A program made the translations under genes and the position numbers. From assembly GCF_002846365.1 (NCBI RefSeq), contig NZ_PJMW01000002.1:868001-932000 (forward strand): a DNA stretch of 64,000 nt, in the 5' to 3' direction. The stretch comes from Nocardia fluminea (GTDB lineage Bacteria > Actinomycetota > Actinomycetes > Mycobacteriales > Mycobacteriaceae). The notes under the pieces were generated by a model. That model worked only from the letters and a program-made list of their open reading frames with translations. It made no database searches and was not told the DNA's origin. Positions 56,498 through 64,000 of this stretch are shown here, in pieces (the stretch's first letter is position 1; each line of letters begins with the position of its first letter).

Positions 56498-57394
56498 TCA
56501 TGCGAAGGGCGTGTGCCCGGCGCTGAGCTGCCGCGTTCTCAACAGTTCGATCACCGCAGTGATGCTCTGGGCGCCGCGCCCCTGCGCGACCGCACGGCTC
56601 AGCAGTTCGTTCATCGGAGCGTGCCAGGACAAGTCGACGCCCGTTTCGGCGCCGAGCCGCGCATCGTCGGCGACGGCGGTGTGGAACAGCTCGACCGACG
56701 AGCCGAGGCGGGTGTAGTCCCTGTCGTCGATCTCGCCCGCCAGCACCGGAAGCAACGACTCGATCATCTGCAGCCACTTCACCGAATAGGGCACCATCGT
56801 CGCCGCGGGCAGTCCGCGCGAGGCCAGTACCGCCGCGCCCTCGAGGAAGCCGAGCAGTGCCGGGAGCAGCGTCGCGCCGACGGCGGATTCGTACAGCGCG
56901 GCCAGATCCGGTTCGGCACCGAGGAATTCGAGTTCGCCCCCGAGGACGCGCAGGGTGAGGGCATGCGTGTCGAACACGTCGCGATTGCCGCCGAAGTACA
57001 GCAGAGTTCCCGCCTCACCGACGGCCGCGGGCACATTCTTGATCGCGCCGCCGAGGAAGCGCGCACCCGCGCAGTGCGCGAACCGCGCGAATTCCCGCGC
57101 ACTGTGCGGTGTTCCGCTGTTGAGCGTGATGAGGTCGCGACCCGCCAGCGCGTCGACGCTGAGCAGGCTCTCGCGCGTGGCGGCGAAGGTCGTGAGGCAC
57201 GAGATGACCACCGGGCTCGCTGCGACGGCGTCGGCGATGTCGTGGTGCGCGATCGCACCCACCTCCACCAGGGGCGTCGTTCGTTCGTGATTGCGGTTCC
57301 AGACCTGGGTGCGGTAGCCCGCGGCGAGGAAGGCGCCGGCCAGCGCGCTGCCCATCGACCCGGTACCCAGCACCGTCACCGATTGCTCGATCAT
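56498..57394 (-). CDS. NADP-binding imine-reductase-like dehydrogenase
   Basis: 298 residues. Rossmann domain with VLGTGSMGSALAGAFLAAG and VWNRNHER (the Arg suggests NADPH preference), SCLTTF, and TLNSGTPHSAREF. The long interdomain helix and C-terminal domain (LYESAVGATLLPALLGFLEGAAVLASRG, then QGRGAQSITAVIELLR) match the imine reductase / beta-hydroxyacid dehydrogenase-like group. A Tyr (in AALYES) sits near where IREDs have their catalytic Asp or Tyr. The natural imine substrate is unknown. ATG at 57394 has GGAG/GTGGAG just upstream; extending further upstream gives no family similarity. Followed by the XRE regulator on the same strand. Confidence 0.83.
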   Translation of the reverse strand: MIEQSVTVLGTGSMGSALAGAFLAAGYRTQVWNRNHERTTPLVEVGAIAHHDIADAVAASPVVISCLTTFAATRESLLSVDALAGRDLITLNSGTPHSAREFARFAHCAGARFLGGAIKNVPAAVGEAGTLLYFGGNRDVFDTHALTLRVLGGELEFLGAEPDLAALYESAVGATLLPALLGFLEGAAVLASRGLPAATMVPYSVKWLQMIESLLPVLAGEIDDRDYTRLGSSVELFHTAVADDARLGAETGVDLSWHAPMNELLSRAVAQGRGAQSITAVIELLRTRQLSAGHTPFA

Positions 57395-57646
57395 CTCCAC
57401 TCCCGTCCGCGAGGCCGATCGGACGACCCGCACGGATCGAGTGTCGATTCGGGCACCGGCCCGGACAAGTACGCACTTCTGCCATCCGTTGCGCACCCGT
57501 GGGTAAGCAACCAGGTCCGGGTTACCAGGGGTGACGGCACTGTGCCAGGTGTCACCGGAGGGGAACCGGGGCCCGGATTTATGAACGTTGCCAATGCGGA
57601 GACGAGGATGCCTGTCACACGCCCGGCACAGTCGTAGAGTCTGGGT

Positions 57647-58633
57647 ATGCCGGAGGCCGAGATGACCGAATTGGTGCAGCACAGTGTCGAGGAATCGCTG
57701 CTCGGTGGTCCGCGCCGATATACGCGCACGCAGGTGGCCGAGCAGTCGGGGGTGCCGGAGACCGAATCGCGGCGGCTGTGGACGGCGCTGGGATTTCCGG
57801 CCAATGAGGACGACCAGGTCGACTTCACCCAGATCGACATCACGGCGGTCACCAACTTCCGGAGCATGAACGTTGTTTCCTCGTCCAACATCCGGCAGCA
57901 GGCCGCGGCCGCGCGGACGATCGGTCAGGGCATGGCGCGACTGGCGGAGTGGCAGGCCGACCTGGTGCTGGCCGAGATCAAGGCGTGCGCCGCCGCCGGC
58001 GATCCCGCGATTCCGCTGACGGAACGGGTCAGCGCCGCAACGGAATCCACCATGGCGCGCATCGAGCAGTTGCAGTCGTATGTGTGGCGCAGGCACCTGG
58101 CGGCCGCGGTCGCCAGGTCGAGCGAGGCGCAGGGCGAAGGTTCGATGCGGACGCTGGCGGTGGGATTCGCCGATATGGTCGGTTTCACCCGGCTCACCAG
58201 GCACCTGCACCCCGACGAATTGTCCACGCTCCTGGAAGCTTTCGAGTCGACCACCACGTCGGCGATCACCGACAACGGTGGCTGGGTGATCAAGAATGTC
58301 GGCGACGAGGTGATGTTCGCCGCCGAGACCGCGGCCGCCGCCGCCCGCATCGCGCTGGCCATCCAGGAGTCGACCATGCTCGTCGGTGGCACGCCGGAAC
58401 TGCGCGTGGCGTTCGCCTACGGCGAGGTGCTGCAACGCTTCGGCGACCTCTACGGCTCGGTGGTCAATATCGCCGCCCGCCTCACCGGCGTCGCGCGGCC
58501 GGGCAACATCCTCATCGACGACGCCGCCGCCTCGGCCCTCGACGACAACCCCGAGTTCGCCATCCGCCACCTGCGCAGCGTCCGTGTTCGCGGTTTCAAC
58601 CGCCTGCGGCCCCATCGCCTGCGGCAGGCATGA
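57647..58633 (+). CDS. Class III adenylyl cyclase with N-terminal regulatory domain (Rv1264-like)
   Basis: 328 residues. Residues 1-165 form a helical regulatory region like that of mycobacterial Rv1264/Rv2212, which in Rv1264 confers pH control. The cyclase homology domain is 168-328 and has the full catalytic set: metal aspartates Asp176 (FADMVGF) and Asp220 (VGDEVMF), purine-selecting Lys216 and Asp267 (adenylyl rather than guanylyl), and transition-state Asn274 and Arg278 (VVNIAARLT). It should act as a homodimer making cAMP from ATP in the cytoplasm. ATG at 57647 lies 6 nt after TAGAGT (57635-57640), a leaderless arrangement. Confidence 0.92.
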   Translation: MPEAEMTELVQHSVEESLLGGPRRYTRTQVAEQSGVPETESRRLWTALGFPANEDDQVDFTQIDITAVTNFRSMNVVSSSNIRQQAAAARTIGQGMARLAEWQADLVLAEIKACAAAGDPAIPLTERVSAATESTMARIEQLQSYVWRRHLAAAVARSSEAQGEGSMRTLAVGFADMVGFTRLTRHLHPDELSTLLEAFESTTTSAITDNGGWVIKNVGDEVMFAAETAAAAARIALAIQESTMLVGGTPELRVAFAYGEVLQRFGDLYGSVVNIAARLTGVARPGNILIDDAAASALDDNPEFAIRHLRSVRVRGFNRLRPHRLRQA

Positions 58634-58715
58634 TCGCGAGGTACCCAGCTCCGCTGCCGCGGCCCGCTGACCAGCCGTCGAGCGGCATCGGCACACCATT
58701 GCCTAGGGTGTCGTA

Positions 58716-59483
58716 GTGGACTTGGATTGGCGCAGCGTGCGCGAGGAATACACCGTGTTCGCCGATGCCGCAGTGCTCGCGTTGAACAAGCCGTCGGGAA
58801 TCTCGGTGACCGGGGAGCGCCACGACACCGATCTGGTGGAGCTGGCGCGGGTGGCGGGAACGCAGCTGTATCCGGTGCACCGGATCGACAAGGTGACCTC
58901 GGGGCTGGTGCTGCTGGCTACCGACCTGGCCGCGCACGGGCCGCTGACCAGGCAGTTCAACAATCAGACCGCGCGGAAGTCGTATCTGGCGATCGTGTCG
59001 GGCGCCGGCCTGCCCGATCGCGGGGAGATCGACCTGCCGCTGAGTGTGGGGCGCAAGAATCGGGTGCGGATCGCGGCGCCGCGGGAGGCGATCAAGCGCG
59101 ACGGCGACCGGTGGTTCGTCGAGGAGGCGGATCTGCTGCCCGCGAAGAACTATCCGTCGCGCACCCTGTTCAGCACGGTCGCCCGGCACGGTGATCGGGC
59201 TCTGCTCGCCCTTCGGCCGGTGACCGGCCGTCGCCATCAGATCCGCGTGCAGCTGGCGTGGATCGGCCACCCGATCCTGGGCGATCCGCTGTTCGACCGC
59301 ACGGCCGCCCTCCCCCGCACCCATCTGCACTCCTGGAAACTCGGCCTCGCCGCCGACTGGCTGACGCCGCCGATTCTCGACCTCGAGGCCACTCCCGGCC
59401 CCGACTTCTGGGCGCCGTTGTCGTGCGACCCCGGAGGCGCCGCGCGACTACTCGACACCGCGCGGCAGCTCACCGGCGCGTAG
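58716..59483 (+). CDS. RluA-family RNA pseudouridine synthase
   Basis: 255 residues with the catalytic motif HRIDKVTSGL (Asp58), preceded by VLALNKPSGISV, and with KSYLAIVSG and RPVTGRRHQIRVQLAWIGHPILGDPLF further on. It isomerises uridines in rRNA or tRNA; the target site cannot be read from the sequence. There is no S4 domain, so it is of the short RluA type. GTG at 58716 lies 6 nt after TAGGGT (58704-58709), consistent with a leaderless transcript. It ends 18 bp from the convergent lipoprotein gene. Confidence 0.92.
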   Translation: MDLDWRSVREEYTVFADAAVLALNKPSGISVTGERHDTDLVELARVAGTQLYPVHRIDKVTSGLVLLATDLAAHGPLTRQFNNQTARKSYLAIVSGAGLPDRGEIDLPLSVGRKNRVRIAAPREAIKRDGDRWFVEEADLLPAKNYPSRTLFSTVARHGDRALLALRPVTGRRHQIRVQLAWIGHPILGDPLFDRTAALPRTHLHSWKLGLAADWLTPPILDLEATPGPDFWAPLSCDPGGAARLLDTARQLTGA

Positions 59484-59501
59484 ACCCGGCGACCAACGGA
59501 G

Positions 59502-60071
59502 CTAATCCACGAGTCGCCAGTCGCTGTCACCCGCGTTGCGTGCGGTCACCTCGATCGTGGCCGAGTCGCCCTGCGCATCCAGCGCTGAACACGTGAAGGT
59601 GCTGCCGACCTCGACTATCTTGAGTCCCTGCCCACAGTCCACCGTCACCGGAAAGCCCACCTGGCTCGCGACATCGGAGCTGAGGCCGTTCGCGGTGGCG
59701 GCGAGGTCGAACACGATGTCACGGGTCGTGAACTTCACCGCGCCTTCGTCGTCTTCGACCTTCACATCGACGCGTACGTCGTTGCCGGCGAGGTCGGCGA
59801 CGCAGACGAAAGTGTCGCCCGCCTTCGGATCGTCGGCCAGCCGTGGACATTTGACCGAGGAGACCTTGCGCGACATCGACGCGTAGGCGTTGTCCAGTTC
59901 GGTGGTGATGTCCTTCTCCAGCGCCTCGTAGTCCGGGCCACCGAATGAGACCGACGCGTTGCACCCGAACAGGGCTAGCGTCACCGGAATCGACAAGGCA
60001 CTCAGGACAACCCGCGAACGGGTACGACGCACAGCATCTGTGTTCGGCACATAGATAAAGTTACGCAACAT
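59502..60071 (-). CDS. DUF4333 lipoprotein with two DUF4333 repeats
   Basis: About 189 residues. Signal peptide with lipobox LFGC (Cys after VTLALFG) followed by two repeats of the DUF4333 type: the first contains SVKCPRLADDPKAGDTFVCVA, cut here as SVKCP and GDTFVCVA, the second TVDCGQGL and STFTCSALD. Each repeat has a cysteine pair expected to form a disulfide outside the membrane. This family is abundant in mycobacteria and nocardiae with no assigned function. Start not certain: ATG 60071 has AGGTG upstream, GTG 60098 and an internal GTG (VPNTDAV) are alternatives. Confidence 0.78.
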   Translation of the reverse strand: MLRNFIYVPNTDAVRRTRSRVVLSALSIPVTLALFGCNASVSFGGPDYEALEKDITTELDNAYASMSRKVSSVKCPRLADDPKAGDTFVCVADLAGNDVRVDVKVEDDEGAVKFTTRDIVFDLAATANGLSSDVASQVGFPVTVDCGQGLKIVEVGSTFTCSALDAQGDSATIEVTARNAGDSDWRLVD

Positions 60072-60313
60072 CGAGCCGCGCACCTGCGAAATGCTCACTC
60101 TGCCCCAGCGCTAGTACATCGGGGCGCGACGCATGCCGGAACGGCCGGATCCGCGGGCGTGAAAGGTGACACAGACCACCGAACAGGTTTTCTCCCGTGG
60201 TACGGCTCATGAAGACGAATAAACGCAGGTCATCTAGCCTGGAGAGGTGCCGACGAGTCATACCGGCGCACTCTGACGCAACGGAGCGATCCCAGAGAAG
60301 AAAGCGACTGCCG

Positions 60314-61093
60314 ATGATCCTGGCGGCTCAGCTCAGCGATACCCACTTCGACCTCAGCGCACGCAACACCGAACGGGTGGAGGCGGTGATGGGCTATCTG
60401 GCGGACCTGCCACGCAAGCCCGACGTCATCCTGGTGACCGGCGACATCACCGATTCCGGCACGCCGGAGCAGTACGCGCAAGCGCGCCTCGCCCTGCGCG
60501 CGGACATCCCGCTCTACCTGCTACCCGGTAACCACGACGATCGCGCGAACTTCCGCACCGCCCTGCTGGACGAGCCCGCCTCGACCACACCCGTCAACAG
60601 CGTCCACCGCGTCGGCGCGCTCACCGTCATCCTGCTCGACTCGAGCATCCCCGGTGAACCCGCGGGCTACCTCGGTGAGGACACCTTCGACTGGCTGCGC
60701 GCGACGCTCGCCGCCGCACCGGACGGACCCATCCTGGTGGCCCTGCACCATCCGCCCAAGCACGTGTTCAGTCCCGTGGTCGACGTCATCGCGCTCGCCG
60801 ATCCCGGCCGCCTGGCCGCCGTGGTGGCGGGCGATCCGCGCATCGTCGGCATTCTCACCGGCCACGCCCACGCCCCCATCGCGACGATCTTCGCGGGCAA
60901 ACCCATGATCACCTGTCCCAGTACCGCTTCCGTGCTCGGCGGCGAATGGGAAGTGACCCTGCCCCACCGCGTCATGGACTACGCGCCCGATCCGGCCATC
61001 GCGCTGCACGTCATCGACGAGAATTTCGGCCTGACAACACATTTCCGCTCCGTCGCGATGAGCGGCTTGCTGTCCGAGCCCCCACCCGCCTGA
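60314..61093 (+). CDS. CpdA-like metallophosphoesterase
   Basis: 259 residues with the complete calcineurin-type set: DTH (Asp9, His11), VTGDITDSG, PGNHDDR, LHHPP and GHAHAP. The order and length match class III cyclic nucleotide phosphodiesterases (CpdA, Rv0805). cAMP is a plausible substrate, and an adenylyl cyclase is encoded 1.7 kb away, but phospholipid or other phosphodiester substrates are possible. ATG at 60314 begins the conserved MILAAQLSDTHFDLS. A TAGCCT box at 60235-60240 could start transcription about 70 bp upstream. The 60072-60313 gap holds this and nothing else clear. Confidence 0.87.
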   Translation: MILAAQLSDTHFDLSARNTERVEAVMGYLADLPRKPDVILVTGDITDSGTPEQYAQARLALRADIPLYLLPGNHDDRANFRTALLDEPASTTPVNSVHRVGALTVILLDSSIPGEPAGYLGEDTFDWLRATLAAAPDGPILVALHHPPKHVFSPVVDVIALADPGRLAAVVAGDPRIVGILTGHAHAPIATIFAGKPMITCPSTASVLGGEWEVTLPHRVMDYAPDPAIALHVIDENFGLTTHFRSVAMSGLLSEPPPA

Positions 61094-61104
61094 TCGCGGG
61101 CCGA

Positions 61105-61989
61105 CTACCCCGCGGCGGTCCGCAGCAACTCCATCGTCCGGGTGACGACGGGGTTGCAGGCCTCGGAGTCCTTGATGTGCGCGCAGATCGTGCGACTCGG
61201 CGTGGGGTTGGTCAGCTCCAGCGCGCGAGCACCGGGCGGCAGGTCCGTGGCGCCGAGGCGAGGGACGACGGTGATGCCGACACCGCGCGCCACGAAGCGC
61301 AGCGCGGACGGGTAGTCAGTGGTCTCCACCACGAACCGGGGCGTGAAACCGGCTGCGGCGCAGGCGTTCAGCATCGCCTGCCGGCAGGGACCGTGGCTGG
61401 TGTCGTTGTCTATCCAGCGGTATCGCTCGAGTTCGGCGACGTCGACGCTGGTGCGTGCCGCGAGTTCGTGGTCGGCGGGGACCACGGCTACGTAGGGCTC
61501 GGTCATCAGGTCGCGGTGGGTGTAGCCGGAGACCTGGGCCGGTTTGTCCAAGCGCACCGTGAGGGCGATGTCGGGACGGTTGCCCGACACGGCGGCCAGT
61601 TCGTCGACGATGCGCAGCCGGATCCGGGTGTCGGGGAATTCGTGAGTGAGGGTGGCGACCACGTCGGGCATCCAGTTGGTGCCCGCCGAGCTGAACGAGT
61701 TGATCGTGAGCCGGTTGGCTTTGCCCGCGCGCAGGTCCGACACGGTCGACCCGAGCGCGGTCAACTCGTCGAGCACCTTGGCGGCCTCGCCCGCGATCAC
61801 CCGGCCCGCCGGGGTCGGCACCACGCCCCGACCGACCCGTTCCAGCAGTCGCAAGCCGGTTTCGCGCTGGAGCGCGGCCAGGTGCTGGGAGATCGCCGAC
61901 GGCGAGTAGCCGAGCGTCGCGGCCGCCGCGGCCACGGAGCCGGTCGCGACCACGGATCGGAAGACCATCAAGCGGTGCGTGTCGATCAT
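61105..61989 (-). CDS. LysR-family regulator
   Basis: 294 residues. N-terminal LysR winged helix (about 1-62: FRSVVATGSVAAAAATLGYSPSAISQHLAALQ) and a C-terminal periplasmic-binding-like co-inducer domain (about 90-290). ATG at 61989 has GAGGAA 6 nt upstream. It is divergent from an EamA-type exporter gene with an 84-bp gap that contains a perfect inverted repeat, so it very likely controls that exporter and itself. Inducer unknown. Confidence 0.92.
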   Translation of the reverse strand: MIDTHRLMVFRSVVATGSVAAAAATLGYSPSAISQHLAALQRETGLRLLERVGRGVVPTPAGRVIAGEAAKVLDELTALGSTVSDLRAGKANRLTINSFSSAGTNWMPDVVATLTHEFPDTRIRLRIVDELAAVSGNRPDIALTVRLDKPAQVSGYTHRDLMTEPYVAVVPADHELAARTSVDVAELERYRWIDNDTSHGPCRQAMLNACAAAGFTPRFVVETTDYPSALRFVARGVGITVVPRLGATDLPPGARALELTNPTPSRTICAHIKDSEACNPVVTRTMELLRTAAG

Positions 61990-62001
61990 GCGAATTCCTC
62001 G

Positions 62002-62018
62002 ATTCAGTTCTACTGAAT
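62002..62018. promoter_or_regulatory. LysR box between lysR-type and EamA genes
   Basis: ATTCAG (62002-62007), TTCTA, CTGAAT (62013-62018) is a perfect inverted repeat fitting the T-N11-A form of LysR sites, 13 bp from the LysR start codon. Confidence 0.6.
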
Positions 62019-62073
62019 ATTAGATGGCAAATACCCGCTTGTGCTTACCTCTTCACGGGTCCACCGTAGAGGC

Positions 62074-62994
62074 ATGAAGTCACGCCTGCCCGCTCTCGCC
62101 CTGGTCGCCGTGATGCTGGCCTGGGCATCGTCGTTCGTGATCATCCGCGGCATCGCGCCCTACATCTCACCCGCGGCGATGGCATCCGGGCGGCTGCTCG
62201 TCGGCGCTGTCGTACTGGTGCTGGTGCTGGCGTTTCGCGGCGGCCGGATGCCGCGCGGAACGGCGCTGTGGCTCACGATGGCGTACGGCGCACTGTGGTT
62301 CGGGCTGTACACAGTGCTGGTGAACGCCGCCGAACAGCATCTCGACGCGGGCACCACCGCGCTCCTGGTGAATATCGCGCCCATCGTGGTCGCGGTGCTG
62401 GCCGGGTTGTTCCTCAACGAGGGATTTCCGCCATTGCTGGTCGTGGGCATCGCGGTCAGCTTCACCGGTGCCGCGATCATCGCGTTCACCGGACCCGGAC
62501 AGCGTGACCGCGTCGGGGTGGTGCTCGCGGTGGCGGCCGCCCTGCTGTACGGGATCAGCGTGGTGGCGCAAAAGCTGGTGCTGCGGTCCACCGATCCACT
62601 GACCGCGACGGCCCTCGGCGCGGTCGCCGGAGCGGTCGTACTGCTGCCGTGGGCACCGAAAATGGCACACGAACTGGCCGAAGCTCCACTCTCGGCCACC
62701 ATCGGCGTCGTCTACCTCGGCGTCGTCTCGACCGCCCTGGCCTTCCTGCTCTGGGCCTACGCCCTGGCCCACACCCCCGCCGGCGTGACCGCGTCCTCGA
62801 GCTACGCCGTCCCCGCCCTCGCCATCGTCATGTCCTGGATCTTCCTCGCCGAGGTTCCCACCCGCACCGCACTGCTCGGCGGCACTCTGTGCCTCACCGG
62901 CGTCGCGATCGCGCGCTTGCGGCCCAGCATGTTCCAGCGACGCCCCCAGAGTGTCCCCGTGCACCGCGACGGCGCCGCCCCGGCGCTGCGGTAG
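62074..62994 (+). CDS. EamA/DMT-superfamily transporter
   Basis: 306 residues with ten hydrophobic segments arranged as two EamA repeats (about 1-140 and 150-285), e.g. [40 protein letters not shown] and [20 protein letters not shown]. Members export amino acids, metabolites or drugs by exchange with protons. ATG at 62074 begins the first helix correctly. Control by the divergent LysR protein is likely. Substrate not predictable. Confidence 0.9.
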   Translation: MKSRLPALALVAVMLAWASSFVIIRGIAPYISPAAMASGRLLVGAVVLVLVLAFRGGRMPRGTALWLTMAYGALWFGLYTVLVNAAEQHLDAGTTALLVNIAPIVVAVLAGLFLNEGFPPLLVVGIAVSFTGAAIIAFTGPGQRDRVGVVLAVAAALLYGISVVAQKLVLRSTDPLTATALGAVAGAVVLLPWAPKMAHELAEAPLSATIGVVYLGVVSTALAFLLWAYALAHTPAGVTASSSYAVPALAIVMSWIFLAEVPTRTALLGGTLCLTGVAIARLRPSMFQRRPQSVPVHRDGAAPALR

Positions 62995-63073
62995 TCCGAG
63001 ATCGCCGGCGATCCCACACAACCTCCACATCAGCCCCACACCCGCACACCCCACCCCCTGGCAGACTGGACAC

Positions 63074-64000
63074 GTGAGAGACAAGCCCGCGGGTCTGCCC
63101 AGCGGTCCCCTGCGCCCGATCGAATTGGCGAGCGGCGCGGTGATGGCCGGGCTCACCGTCGGCCTCATCACCGTCGGCTCACTGGTGCCCATGGCGGCCG
63201 CGTTGCAGCTCGTCGCGGCAGTGCCCTTGGGACTGCTCGCCCAGCGGTATCGCTTGCGAGCACTGTTCACCGCCACGGTCGCGGCGAGCCTGGTCACCTT
63301 CGTGGCCGCCGGCGTGATGCCCGCGCTCGGCGTCATGGGCGCGGCCACCTTGGCGGGAATCATCGGAACGGTCAAGCGCCGTGGCGGCGGGTTCCTCACC
63401 GTGTTCGCGCTCGGAGCGGTCGCCGGCGTGGGCTGGGGTCTGCTCTCCGTCGGCAGTCTGCTGCTCTTCGCGCGCACCAGAGACCTGTTCTTCGAAGCGA
63501 TCCGCAACACCGCGAAGGGCATCGAGAATCTCGCAGGCCGATTGCCCGCGCTGGAGCCGCTCGGCCGGATGGCCGCCGAGGCCGTCGATGTGGTGCTGCG
63601 CTGGTGGTGGATCTATATCGGCACCACAGTGGCGCTCGGCGTCCTGGTCAGCACGGTGATCTCCTGGTTCGTGCTCGGCGCGGTCCTCGATCGCCTCGCC
63701 TGGCTGCCCGGCAGCGATCGACTCGACGCGCCGCTCGACGATCGGCCGGTCGGACCGCTGCCGGTGTCCCTGCACGGGGTCGGCTACCGGTACGAGGGCA
63801 CCACAGTCGAGGCGCTGTCCGGCATCGATCTCACCATTCGTCCCGGCGAGTTCGTCGCCGTCGTCGGCCACAACGGATCCGGCAAGTCCACCCTGACCAG
63901 AGTGCTCGCAGGCAGACCGCCGACCACGGGCGCGGTGGACCGTCCGGGTTCGGCGGGCTTGGGCGCGCTCGGCGGGACGGCACTGGTCCTCCAGCGACCC
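63074..64000 (+). CDS. ECF-type ABC transporter, fused membrane and ATPase protein (3' cut)
   Basis: The first 309 codons are present. Residues 1-215 hold several transmembrane segments of the DUF2232/ECF substrate-binding type ([55 protein letters not shown]). An ABC ATPase domain begins about 236 ([12 protein letters not shown]) with Walker [10 protein letters not shown]; the sequence runs off at the Q-loop region (LVLQRP). This is the layout of M. tuberculosis Rv2326c, in which a membrane domain is fused to two ATPases and pairs with a separate transmembrane protein. GTG at 63074 is chosen as the first start before the first helix. Vitamin or metal uptake is the general role of ECF systems; substrate unknown. 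Confidence 0.85.
   Translation, partial: MRDKPAGLPSGPLRPIELASGAVMAGLTVGLITVGSLVPMAAALQLVAAVPLGLLAQRYRLRALFTATVAASLVTFVAAGVMPALGVMGAATLAGIIGTVKRRGGGFLTVFALGAVAGVGWGLLSVGSLLLFARTRDLFFEAIRNTAKGIENLAGRLPALEPLGRMAAEAVDVVLRWWWIYIGTTVALGVLVSTVISWFVLGAVLDRLAWLPGSDRLDAPLDDRPVGPLPVSLHGVGYRYEGTTVEALSGIDLTIRPGEFVAVVGHNGSGKSTLTRVLAGRPPTTGAVDRPGSAGLGALGGTALVLQRP

Noticed and set aside
56498..58699. Long N-terminal extension of the imine-reductase-like protein
   Set aside because: It covers the adenylyl cyclase gene in antisense and has no similarity; the ATG at 57394 with a ribosome-binding site begins directly at the Rossmann fold.
62167..63522. 451-codon minus-strand frame opposite the EamA and ABC transporter genes
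   Set aside because: Antisense to two convincing membrane proteins, with low-complexity Ser/Thr/Pro/Asp-rich sequence and no domain.

Overview
The window is high-GC actinobacterial DNA, most likely from a mycolic-acid-containing genus such as Nocardia or Rhodococcus. Support: a secreted antigen 85-type mycolyltransferase homologue, a close homologue of the mycobacterial Ni/Co sensor KmtR, a secretory (LIP-family) lipase, an Rv1264-like adenylyl cyclase, DUF4333 and DUF4236 proteins, frequent GTG/TTG starts, and many genes with a TANNNT -10 box only 6-7 nt before the start codon (leaderless mRNAs). The genus is an inference.

Layout. 1-2.0 kb: a two-domain TetR regulator (cut by the window edge) and the mycolyltransferase-like esterase. 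2.2-40.4 kb, all on the minus strand: four giant non-ribosomal peptide synthetase (NRPS) genes, here called NRPS A (33018-40439), B (26891-32947), C (19235-26749) and D (2220-19112) in transcription order. They fall into two paralogous assembly lines, A+B (A-T, C-A-T, C | A-T, C-A-T, TE; four residues) and C+D (A-T, C-A-T, C | A-T, C-A-T, C-A-T, C-A-T-E*, C-A-T-TE; seven residues). In both lines the upstream protein ends with a condensation domain followed by a degenerate, truncated adenylation-domain remnant, and the downstream protein starts with a complete adenylation domain, so one C-A module is split over two polypeptides at the same place twice. The single epimerase-like domain (E*) has lost its HH motif. 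I see no starter C domain, tailoring enzyme, MbtH protein or dedicated exporter, and the substrates are mostly unassigned.

40.7-43.4 kb: a secreted M23 endopeptidase with a structured leader, a nitronate monooxygenase-like flavoprotein and an SCO5389-like protein. 43.4-49.6 kb: a fatty-acid utilisation block with an acyl-CoA ligase, the metal sensor KmtR, a secreted lipase with a divergent TetR gene, and an acyl-CoA dehydrogenase with a second divergent TetR gene. 49.7-64 kb: mixed housekeeping and accessory genes, namely a DUF1542-type membrane protein, tRNA-Arg(CCU), a Uma2 nuclease-fold protein, a beta-lactamase-fold lipoprotein, an AraC regulator, a DHFR-fold reductase, several small proteins, an XRE regulator next to an imine-reductase-like enzyme, an adenylyl cyclase, an RluA pseudouridine synthase, a DUF4333 lipoprotein, a metallophosphoesterase, a LysR/EamA divergent pair, and the start of an ECF-type ABC transporter cut by the right edge.

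No gene-free stretch exceeds about 300 bases. No CRISPR array, insertion sequence or prophage was seen.
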